From: Clostridiales bacterium
GTDB taxonomy: Bacteria; Bacillota; Clostridia; Lachnospirales; Lachnospiraceae
Length of the DNA stretch: 64,000 nucleotides
Direction: 5' to 3'
Assembly (NCBI GenBank): GCA_018365455.1
Contig: JAGZJZ010000025.1
Coordinates: forward strand, 1-64,000
Below, piece after piece: positions 51,927 through 59,446 of this stretch. The translations under genes and the position numbers were made by a program. The stretch's first letter is position 1; each line of letters opens with the position of its first letter. The notes below the pieces were generated by a model. That model was not told the DNA's origin. It made no database searches and worked only from the letters and a program-made list of their open reading frames with translations.

Positions 51927-53550
51927 TTATAAAGTATTGCTTTTGGCTGTATATAACAAGAATATGTGGTTGAATCAAGAGGAAATGGGTATTTCATATA
52001 TTGCATCTTATCTCAGGGAAAAAGGATACGAAGCAGTATTAAAAACTTTTTTTAGTGAGAATCCCAATTACGAAAAAATTAAACTGGAACAGCCTGATAT
52101 GATTGGGATTCCTGTATATGATATAAATAAGAAGGATATTTACAGTTTTTGCAAACACATACGCACAATGCTTCCAGACGTTAAAATCTGTGCAGGAGGT
52201 AGTGTACCGACTTATTCTGGAAGCCAGGTGTTGAAAGAATGCAGAGATATTGACTATGCAATTGCCGGGGAAGGGGAAGTACCTTTTCACAAACTTGTAT
52301 GTGCATTAGACAATAGGATGGACGTAACTCAAATACACAATCTGATCTTCCGAAAGGAGAAAAAAGTTTTTCAAAACCCACTTGGGCCTGGTTTAAAGGA
52401 CATGGACAGTATACCGTTTCCGGCGAGAGATATGCTTAAAGAGATGAATATTAAAGTTGCCCAATTGTCGACTTCAAGAGGATGTCTGGCAAACTGCAGC
52501 TTTTGTGTCACAAAATTATACCATAAGGCATGGAGGGGAAGAAGTGCTGTCCGTATGGTTGATGAAATAGAAGACCTGAAAAAAAGGTATGGGATCAGGG
52601 CTTTTAATATTATTGACTGTAGTTTCGAAGATCCGCAGATCAGTGGTGAACGTTTAAAAGAATTCTCCAGTGAAATACTTAGAAGAAATTTAGTCATTTC
52701 ATATTACGTTCATCTGAGAGCGGAATCTTTGAAAGATGTAGATATTAATTTACTAAAACTGCTTAAGAAATCTGGATTAGTGACTGCATGTATTGGTTTG
52801 GAGTCTGGTAATGAAGAGGACTTAAAACTCTACCATAAAAGAGCTTCTTTGTCAGATGTAATGAATGCCATTGATATTTGTAAGAAGCTGGACATCCATA
52901 TAGATCCTGGATTCATCAATTTTAATCCGTATACTACTATACAGAAATTGGATCAAAACATAAATTTTTTAAAGAAGTACGGATATGCATCTAATCCGGA
53001 TTATTTATTGAAAAGTACATTTCTTTATAAGGGAACGCAGCTGTATGAATTAGCAAAGAAAGATAATCTTATGTTAAGAAAAATAGAAAAGGGCAGATGT
53101 TTCCGGTTTATGGAACATGGCATAGTGGACTTATATAATTATGTATATGAATATCTAAAAGAACATGAACAAAATAAATTAAATTATCCTGCAATATGCC
53201 ACAGTGCAAGCTTTTTGAACGTAGGTATATCGTGTATGAAGCATCTCTTGAGGGAAGATGGGTTTAAGAGTGCTTTGGAAGTTCTATTGGAATACTGCCG
53301 GGATGTATTAAAAATAAATAATTCTCTGAATGAGAGAAATAGTGATTGGTTCTCTGCATTAATTGAATTAGGTAAAGAAGGGTGGAATCGGGAAAAAGCA
53401 GATAATTTATCAAGGAAGATTTTACCTCAGGAATTTTTATCTGAATCAGCTTTAAAATATTCTTTTTTAAAACAACGGTTGAAGATACAGATGACCAAGT
53501 GTAATGTGTCACTGGAACTGGTATATTTAATAAATGCTATTCTATTTTAA
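51910..53550 (+). CDS. B12-binding radical-SAM enzyme, second subtype
   Basis: 546 residues: a cobalamin-binding N-terminal domain (MGISYIASYLREKGY, then CAGGSVPTYSG and AGEGEVPF), a radical-SAM domain with Cys192/Cys196/Cys199 (STSRGCLANCSFC), and about 150 extra C-terminal residues not present in the five other copies. It is therefore a BchE/hopanoid-type relative rather than one of the tandem set. It starts inside the end of the ACP gene, so translational coupling with a carrier suggests a carrier-bound substrate. Reaction unknown; methyl transfer or cyclisation possible. Confidence 0.88.
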   Translation: MSSKRSYKVLLLAVYNKNMWLNQEEMGISYIASYLREKGYEAVLKTFFSENPNYEKIKLEQPDMIGIPVYDINKKDIYSFCKHIRTMLPDVKICAGGSVPTYSGSQVLKECRDIDYAIAGEGEVPFHKLVCALDNRMDVTQIHNLIFRKEKKVFQNPLGPGLKDMDSIPFPARDMLKEMNIKVAQLSTSRGCLANCSFCVTKLYHKAWRGRSAVRMVDEIEDLKKRYGIRAFNIIDCSFEDPQISGERLKEFSSEILRRNLVISYYVHLRAESLKDVDINLLKLLKKSGLVTACIGLESGNEEDLKLYHKRASLSDVMNAIDICKKLDIHIDPGFINFNPYTTIQKLDQNINFLKKYGYASNPDYLLKSTFLYKGTQLYELAKKDNLMLRKIEKGRCFRFMEHGIVDLYNYVYEYLKEHEQNKLNYPAICHSASFLNVGISCMKHLLREDGFKSALEVLLEYCRDVLKINNSLNERNSDWFSALIELGKEGWNREKADNLSRKILPQEFLSESALKYSFLKQRLKIQMTKCNVSLELVYLINAILF

Positions 53551-53581
53551 GATAATTTAATACTCAGAAAGAGGTGATAAG

Positions 53582-54400
53582 ATGGCATACAAATATGTAG
53601 TGGGACCCCAAATTGTAGATATGGTAATTAATGATTTAAAAGATCAAAAGTTTTTAGATATGAATGCTGAGTTTGAACATGGTATTATGGATAATCCAGG
53701 CCATAAAGTTTATTATAATGATTATAGTTTTTTAGATGCCCTTGGGCATTACCGGCAAAAAGAAATATTAGAAGATATTATGGATTATTTAAAAAATAAA
53801 AATATGATACCCTCAGACGTTAATTATTCCAACATATTACTGGAGATGTATCATCAGATAATAAGATCAAAATTTATAGTTCCCTGGAAGTCTTTTTCTC
53901 CATTAATGGATAAATTAGTTTATTTATTGTCATCAATAAAAATGCCCCAAAAATGTATTGCAATAGGAGTTAATTGCGGATATACATTAGGATGTATTGC
54001 AGGAGCTTATTGGAAAAAGAATGGAAATGAGCCTCCGGCGGATATCTATGCAATTGATCTAAACAGGTCTAATATCAAAATAGCAGAAAAGAATATATCC
54101 GCCCTGGATCTCAATGCATCTTTTCATTTTTTAACTGGAGATGCATATGAATTATTAGATAAGTTTGAAAGTGGTACTTTTGATTTTGCGTTTTTAGATA
54201 CACGCAGAAACTATAAAATTCTCCCTAAGTTATATGAGAAAATTAGTAATGGAGGATGGTTATTGATGCACAATGCATCTGACAGGCATTTTGTAAAAGA
54301 GATGAAACCTTTTTTAGAATTTGTAAGAAACAAAGAACATTTCAAAGAGAGTATACTGTTTCAAATTGATACGAATGGAATGGAACTATCTTTTAAATAA
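53582..54400 (+). CDS. class I SAM-dependent methyltransferase-like protein
   Basis: 272 residues. A Rossmann-type methyltransferase core begins at about residue 118: CIAIGVNCGYTLGCIAGAYW replaces the usual GxGxG loop, followed by IYAIDLNRSNIKIAEKN, the FHFLTGDAYELL strand and FDFAFLDTRRNYKILPKLYEKISNGGWLLMHNA. This is close to the O-methyltransferase 3 / cephalosporin hydroxylase-like group. The N-terminal 110 residues are helical. AAAGAGGTGATAAG precedes the start. It likely methylates a hydroxyl or amine of the product, but the altered SAM loop leaves doubt. Confidence 0.75.
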   Translation: MAYKYVVGPQIVDMVINDLKDQKFLDMNAEFEHGIMDNPGHKVYYNDYSFLDALGHYRQKEILEDIMDYLKNKNMIPSDVNYSNILLEMYHQIIRSKFIVPWKSFSPLMDKLVYLLSSIKMPQKCIAIGVNCGYTLGCIAGAYWKKNGNEPPADIYAIDLNRSNIKIAEKNISALDLNASFHFLTGDAYELLDKFESGTFDFAFLDTRRNYKILPKLYEKISNGGWLLMHNASDRHFVKEMKPFLEFVRNKEHFKESILFQIDTNGMELSFK

Positions 54401-54448
54401 AAAAAACCTACTGCGTAAAAGATTCTATTAGTGGTTGAGGAGGTTTAT

Positions 54449-54994
54449 ATGGAATTAGAGATTATTAATCGCGGCACAATTAAAGTAATGGGAAAAGCAG
54501 TAAGGACGAGGTTTTGGAAAATGGGACTATCATTAATGTTTCATTTAGCCTGGCTAGATCTTACTAAAATGCATGAAAAAATACCTGATCAGGTTGATGA
54601 TAATGTATATTACGGAATTAATATTGACTTTTATAAGAAAAAAGGAATCGTATCATATCTATTTGGGGCGGAAGTGTCTACTTATAAAAACACGCCGCCT
54701 GGGATGGAAACCAGAACATTGCCTCCAAGCTGCTATGTAAAACTACACCTTGTTCCTAAGGATGAAGAGCTAAAAAAAGCTCTTCATATAAAAGGAAAAG
54801 CAAATTATGGAAATATGGCAAAAGCAGGATATCAATATCTTACAGATGAGTGGCTGGCTGATTCCCCTTATGAAAGAGCTGATATGTCAGAAAATTTTGA
54901 ATTATATTTTCTTGATGAATTAAAAGAAGGTATTTATATCTGTGTTCCAATCCAGAAAAAAATGGCAGGCAGGAGTGAGGAAATTGAGCAGTAA
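54449..54994 (+). CDS. GyrI-like / effector-binding domain protein
   Basis: About 182 residues resembling the GyrI-like small-molecule-binding fold found at the C-terminus of AraC/MerR regulators, with a closing ENFELYFLDELKEGIYICVPI. There is no DNA-binding domain. The start is set at the ATG at 54449, with GAGGAGG 6-8 bases upstream; the frame is open to 54431. Stand-alone members bind hydrophobic compounds and some are hydrolases or resistance proteins. Here it may bind the product or an intermediate for transport or protection. Its last 11 bases overlap the next gene. Confidence 0.65.
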   Translation: MELEIINRGTIKVMGKAVRTRFWKMGLSLMFHLAWLDLTKMHEKIPDQVDDNVYYGINIDFYKKKGIVSYLFGAEVSTYKNTPPGMETRTLPPSCYVKLHLVPKDEELKKALHIKGKANYGNMAKAGYQYLTDEWLADSPYERADMSENFELYFLDELKEGIYICVPIQKKMAGRSEEIEQ

Positions 54995-56318
54995 GATTGA
55001 TTTAGAGAAAATACAGGATATCTTGCCATTGACTCCTTTACAGGAGTCTTTATTATTTGATTATTTGTGTAATCCAGCTGGAAATTTAAATTTTGAGCAG
55101 CAGATGTATATATTTAATGGCACTTTTAATCCAAAGCTTATAGAAAATGCCTGGAATATTGTAGCTTCTCAAAATGAAGTTTTACGTACAGTATTCAGGT
55201 GGGAAAAAATTATAAAGCCGGTTCAAATTGTTCTAAAAGAAAAGACAATTCCTGTAAAACTATTTGATATCAGCAAAGAATCACAATGGGAATATCTTAT
55301 TAACAGGATTTTTGAAGACGCATGGAAAAATAAAGTTGACATAAGAAATAATCCGTTTGAAATAATTCTCTGTAAGATATCATCTGTTAAGTCTTATATG
55401 ATTGTATGCAGTCATCATATGATAATGGATGGATGGAGTAATGCACTTTTATTAGAAGAATTTATATATGTATATAACTGTCTATTAAAAAATTTGCCGG
55501 TAAGAAATAAAAAGAGTACTTCTTATAAAAGGTATATTCTGTGGGCTAACGAACAGTATAAAAATGAATACATAAGAAAAAAGTGGTTAAAGTATCTTGA
55601 AATGTTTCCTTTTATAGACAGAGATATTGATACTATAGATACTTTTGCTGATAAAGTCCCCAAAGGAGTACATACGTATCATTTTGACATAAAAGATAGA
55701 ATAAAACTGGAATCTTTTAAAGGAAAAAATAAAATCACTCTTGCCTCTTTGTTTTATAGTGTGTGGGGCATATTACTGTATGAAAAAACCAATAACAGAA
55801 ATCATCTTTTTGGTATTACTGTTTCGGGAAGAGACATCCCATTGGAGGGAATTGAGAAGCTGGCTGGAGCATGTATCAATACGCTGCCGCTTTGGGTAAA
55901 AATAATAGAGGATATGGATCTGAAAAGCTTAGTCAGAACTGTAAGTGATGATCTTGCAAAAATGAAAGAAATACAAAGTGTACGTATGTCAGAAATCATA
56001 CCATTTCATCATAAAATTTCCAGTGTTGTTGTGATTCAAAACTATCCGGTATCTGTTGATATTCTTTCAGGAGAAGGATACGGAATGTCATTAGATTTAG
56101 CTTCTTCACATTATGATATTTCAACAGATCTCGTAGTCAGCATAAAGATGTTTCCAACCGTGATAGAATTGGAATTTAGTTATAATCAACATCTTTACAA
56201 GAAGGATTGCATAGAAAATTACTGCCAAAGTTTTATAAGATTATTATATTTTATTATAGATAATATTGATAATAATATTACGTTAAAAGAGGTTAAGAAT
56301 ATTTTAACTCAAAAGTAA
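54984..56318 (+). CDS. free-standing condensation domain
   Basis: About 444 residues of one NRPS condensation domain: IDLEKIQDILPLTPLQESLLFDYL at the N-terminus, the catalytic CSHHMIMDGWS (HHxxxDG) and later FGITVSGRDIPLEG. Translation begins at TTG at 54984, with AGGAG 8 bases before it, inside the end of the previous gene. A separate C domain can join a carrier-bound acyl chain to the first amino-acyl carrier, which the NRPS itself lacks, or can release the chain by amidation. It is followed 15 bases later by the U32-family gene. Confidence 0.9.
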   Translation: MSSKIDLEKIQDILPLTPLQESLLFDYLCNPAGNLNFEQQMYIFNGTFNPKLIENAWNIVASQNEVLRTVFRWEKIIKPVQIVLKEKTIPVKLFDISKESQWEYLINRIFEDAWKNKVDIRNNPFEIILCKISSVKSYMIVCSHHMIMDGWSNALLLEEFIYVYNCLLKNLPVRNKKSTSYKRYILWANEQYKNEYIRKKWLKYLEMFPFIDRDIDTIDTFADKVPKGVHTYHFDIKDRIKLESFKGKNKITLASLFYSVWGILLYEKTNNRNHLFGITVSGRDIPLEGIEKLAGACINTLPLWVKIIEDMDLKSLVRTVSDDLAKMKEIQSVRMSEIIPFHHKISSVVVIQNYPVSVDILSGEGYGMSLDLASSHYDISTDLVVSIKMFPTVIELEFSYNQHLYKKDCIENYCQSFIRLLYFIIDNIDNNITLKEVKNILTQK

Positions 56319-56333
56319 ATAAGGAGGAATATT

Positions 56334-57434
56334 ATGAAATATTTCAATGTACCTGCTGACTTTAAGAATGCAACAATTGATGAATATTGTAAGCTGAATG
56401 AGAAATATTCGGATTCTCAGGTTTATGAAGTTTACGGACAATTGACAGATCAGAATTTCTTGGGCTCAGGAAGGCCCATGGATATGATACCTAAGGTGGA
56501 TTGGAACAAATTAGAAAAGTATGTTTCTTATGCGAACTCTAAAAACATACAGTTTAACTATACAATGAATGCTACATGTCTGGGAAATTTGGAGTTTACC
56601 AGGGAAGGAATTAAGAAAATTAGAAATTTTCTGGAGATGTTATATGAAATGGGGATTCACTCTTTAACAATAGCTATTCCTGCATTAATAGAAATGACAA
56701 AACTATCAAAATATGATTTTGAAGTAAAAGCTTCAACACTGTGTGATATTTTAAATGCGAACAAAGCAGTAGGCTATAAAAAACTGGGAGCCGACAGAAT
56801 TGTTGTGCATGAATCTATTAACAGAGATTTTCAGGCCCTCCGTAGTATCAGAGAAGCCTTTGGACCGAAAGTAGAGTTAATAACAAATGTTATATGCCAT
56901 AAAAATTGTATTTATCGCCCGTTCCACCAAAATCAGGGATCCCATGATTTGAATGCTGATGAAGCCAGTTCAACTTATTATCCGCACAGGTGCATGATGA
57001 ACAGGATAGAAGGTCCCGATAATTATCTGAAACTGAATTGGATCAGACCGGAAGATATACATCTATATACAGGTATTGGAATTGAATACTTCAAAATACA
57101 GGGCAGGCATACTGTACAGAGAGGTAATCAGACAAAAACAATTGAGTGTTACATGAAAGAACAGTATTCTGGCAATCTCCTGGATCTCTTGGATAATTTT
57201 TCTGAAACAACAGCTTATAAAATTAATATAGATAATGATAAGCTGGATAAATTTATAGATCCATTTTATAAAATAGAAGGATTTTGTAAAAATGATTGTA
57301 ATCATTGCAACTATTGCAAAGATTATGCTAGAGAAAGCATTGATATAGTAAAGACAGAAAAGATTTTTTCTCAGGCAAGAAACTTCTATCACAATTACGA
57401 TTCTTACAGAGCGTTAATTCATGAAGTATTTTAA
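56334..57434 (+). CDS. peptidase-U32-family protein (possible O2-independent hydroxylase)
   Basis: 366 residues with U32 features: a TIM-barrel-like region (FNYTMNATCLGN, GADRIVVHESINRDFQALRSI, VELITNVICHKNCIYRPFH) and cysteines in NVICHKNC, HRCMM, and a C-terminal FCKNDCNHCNYC that could hold an iron-sulphur cluster. Members such as UbiU/UbiV, RlhA and TrhP hydroxylate without oxygen, and for several of these prephenate is a reported oxygen donor. The length matches. AAGGAGG lies 6 bases upstream. An anaerobic hydroxylase role for this biosynthetic cluster is attractive, particularly with the DAHP synthase that would raise prephenate, but remains inference. Directly downstream lies an IS110 element. 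Confidence 0.82.
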   Translation: MKYFNVPADFKNATIDEYCKLNEKYSDSQVYEVYGQLTDQNFLGSGRPMDMIPKVDWNKLEKYVSYANSKNIQFNYTMNATCLGNLEFTREGIKKIRNFLEMLYEMGIHSLTIAIPALIEMTKLSKYDFEVKASTLCDILNANKAVGYKKLGADRIVVHESINRDFQALRSIREAFGPKVELITNVICHKNCIYRPFHQNQGSHDLNADEASSTYYPHRCMMNRIEGPDNYLKLNWIRPEDIHLYTGIGIEYFKIQGRHTVQRGNQTKTIECYMKEQYSGNLLDLLDNFSETTAYKINIDNDKLDKFIDPFYKIEGFCKNDCNHCNYCKDYARESIDIVKTEKIFSQARNFYHNYDSYRALIHEVF

Positions 57435-57475
57435 TGATTGAGAGAAAAGGCTTACAGTAACAGAGAGGAGAAAGA

Positions 57476-57508
57476 GTGAAAAATAAACCAGATTTTAAGC
57501 CGACTTGA
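57476..57508 (+). pseudogene. possible 5' stub of a gene cut by IS110 copy B
   Basis: AGAGGAG at 57464-57470 is 5 bases before a GTG that opens a ten-codon frame (MKNKPDFKPT) ending 22 bases before the estimated IS boundary. A good ribosome binding site with no gene beside it suggests that the original start of the carrier-protein gene at 59120 may have been separated by the insertion. It could equally be chance. Confidence 0.25.
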
Positions 57509-57550
57509 ACTAAGGGGTATTCCCCCAAAGGAAAAAATATTGAATGAAAG

Positions 57551-58822
57551 TTATCTATCGTTGCTTTTTATTAACAAAGAAGGATCATATCCTTGTGATT
57601 CAAGATAGGCAAAAACATTTTTATCGTTTAGGACTACCTTGGGCTGATTAAAATGCGGATCCATCAATTCCGTATAATCAGTAGGGTTAAACGGAGCTTG
57701 TTCTGAAATCATATGGTAAATACAAACCATCATCATTCTGGCAGTGGCGATAATCGCTTTCTTATGAGAACGACGTTTTTTGATGCGTCCATACTTGATT
57801 GCAAAATAGGGTTCCTTTTTACTTTTGACAGCAGCAAGTGCACATTGAACCATTAAAGGCTTTAAATAAGCACCTGCTTTTGCAATGCGGACAGATTTCT
57901 TTTTGCCGGCGGATTCGTTGTTGGAAGGGGAAAGCCCGCACCAGGAGCAGAGATGCTTTGTATCATCAAAGACATCCATGTTTACACCAATTTCAGCAAG
58001 GATAATAGTGGCACTGATTTCAGACATACCCGGTAATGCAGCAATAAGTTCCACGAAGGCCCAGTAAGGTTTGATGCGAACATATAACTCGACTTCTGTT
58101 TGAGTAATCATACTTTCCAGGTATATAAGGTGAGCTCTGGCAAGTTCAAGTTTCTTAGCTTGATCTGATTCAATTTGATATCCGGAGATAGCAGCAAAGA
58201 TTTCATCAGAGTTAGCTTTTGTGTTTTTACGAATCAACTTGCGAACGGCTTTGTCGTTAATCGTGTCAGCAGTATTTTCTAAAAGATACGACATGATTTC
58301 AGTAGCAGTTTTGCCGAATGGGTCAGAGAAGATACTTCCAATACCAACATTAGAGACGGTCATACAGTTCTGAATCCGGTTCTTTTCAGAAGATTTCATA
58401 CAGACAAGTTTAAAACGATAACGAGCCAGTTCGCGGAGTTGCCGAAAGTCTTTCGGAGGAATAAAAGAACTTCTGACCAGGTCAAATTTATAAAGGTCAG
58501 CGATCCACCGAGAATCCTTCTTATCTGTCTTTTTACCCTTGATAGCCTTAACATACTTAGGGTGGGTGAGACAAACATTGATGTCAGTCTCCAGGTAATT
58601 AAAAATAGGAATCCAATATTTACCGGTGGATTCCATGCAGACATGATAGCAATTATTTTCAATTAACCAGTCGTGAAATTTTTGAATATCCGAGTTGATG
58701 GTAGAGAACGACTGTTGTTCATACTCAGATATTCCCTTTGAATCAGTAGTAACGATAGTAGCAACGATAAGATTTTTGTGGACATCAACGCCACAACAGA
58801 TGGGGTATTGCAGTTTTAACAT
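57551..58822 (-). CDS. IS110-family transposase (DEDD recombinase), copy B
   Basis: About 423 residues. CGVDVHKNLIVATI, CMESTGKYWIPIF and GKKTDKKDSRWIADL carry the DEDD acids, and IAALPGMSEISATIILAEIG and CSWCGLSPSNNESAGKKKSVRI form the C-terminal serine-containing domain. The ATG at 58822 has AGGTGGTGAT just upstream. It is clearly homologous to copy A (21499) throughout. No frameshift is seen in either, so both may be active. Confidence 0.93.
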   Translation of the reverse strand: MLKLQYPICCGVDVHKNLIVATIVTTDSKGISEYEQQSFSTINSDIQKFHDWLIENNCYHVCMESTGKYWIPIFNYLETDINVCLTHPKYVKAIKGKKTDKKDSRWIADLYKFDLVRSSFIPPKDFRQLRELARYRFKLVCMKSSEKNRIQNCMTVSNVGIGSIFSDPFGKTATEIMSYLLENTADTINDKAVRKLIRKNTKANSDEIFAAISGYQIESDQAKKLELARAHLIYLESMITQTEVELYVRIKPYWAFVELIAALPGMSEISATIILAEIGVNMDVFDDTKHLCSWCGLSPSNNESAGKKKSVRIAKAGAYLKPLMVQCALAAVKSKKEPYFAIKYGRIKKRRSHKKAIIATARMMMVCIYHMISEQAPFNPTDYTELMDPHFNQPKVVLNDKNVFAYLESQGYDPSLLIKSNDR

Positions 58823-59106
58823 AATATCACCACCTAACAAGGAAATAGAAATAGCAACAGTGACTGTCAACCAGCGACTAATTAAACATGGTTTAATGCC
58901 AATGATAAGAGTCCGGGCTCAATGTCCCACTTGTTTGTGCTTGAAAGGTTGACGGCACATATAAATATGCGGGGTCGAACATAAATTCGCCACTCCTCCT
59001 TCCGTGCTCTGTAGTATGTTGCTATTTCATATAACAATAATATAATAACTGGGGAGTGGGCACAACCTTTTTCATTATTTGTTTGTGCCTTGAGCGAAGC
59101 GAAAGG
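58823..59106 (-). ncRNA. candidate bridge RNA of IS110 copy B
   Basis: Non-coding end upstream of the transposase. Reading the minus strand, it opens with a hairpin (CCTT ... GC-TTC-GC ... AAGG, about 59086-59106) in the same place as the UUCG hairpin of copy A but with a different sequence, then shares GGCACAAA and the blocks complementary to CTCCTCCTTCCGTGCTCTGTAGTAT, AATATGCGG and CCACTTGTTTGTGCTTGAAA. Structure kept while sequence changes supports a real RNA. Confidence 0.6.
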
Positions 59107-59119
59107 AATGTTGAGAAAT

Positions 59120-59410
59120 ATGAATAAACTAAATGATAATCTAACTGGAACGCAATACAATAGAGATAGTACAATAGAGATAGTATCAAAAATATGGAAA
59201 GAGGTTTTATGTCTCAAAAGTATTGATATCGATGATAACTTTTTTTCATTGGGTGGCAACTCTAAATTGCTACTGGAAACTTTCTTCAGAATCAACAGTT
59301 ATTTTTCTGATAGTGTTACAATACCTGATCTATTCGCCTATCCTTCTATAAGGAAGTTGTCAGAATTTTTAGATCAAAAGTTAAGCCAGTCTAAAAAAGG
59401 TATCAGATGA
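59120..59410 (+). CDS. free-standing peptidyl carrier protein
   Basis: A single thiolation domain of about 97 residues, with the phosphopantetheine serine in DDNFFSLGGNSKLLLETF (LGGNS). The start is uncertain: ATG at 59120 is taken, but ATG at 59108 and the GTG-type stub at 57476 are alternatives because the IS110 element ends just upstream at about 59110. It carries an amino-acyl or peptidyl group and may be loaded by one of the NRPS A domains. It lies 36 bases ahead of the KS-ACP-C protein. Confidence 0.85.
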   Translation: MNKLNDNLTGTQYNRDSTIEIVSKIWKEVLCLKSIDIDDNFFSLGGNSKLLLETFFRINSYFSDSVTIPDLFAYPSIRKLSEFLDQKLSQSKKGIR

Positions 59411-59446
59411 ATATACTTCCATCTCAACTTTATCAGGAGGTAAGAT

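Larger units (their letters stand above)
57531..59110 (-). mobile_element. IS110-family insertion sequence, copy B
   Basis: About 1.58 kb, oriented against the operon. It has the same overall layout as the element at 21470-23049 and shares its G-AAAAAATATT left anchor and hairpin-GGAATG right anchor, spaced by the same 1574 bases. The transposases are clearly related but not near-identical, so these are separate insertions of diverged relatives. It lies between the U32 gene and a free carrier protein. The boundaries are estimates. Confidence 0.8.
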
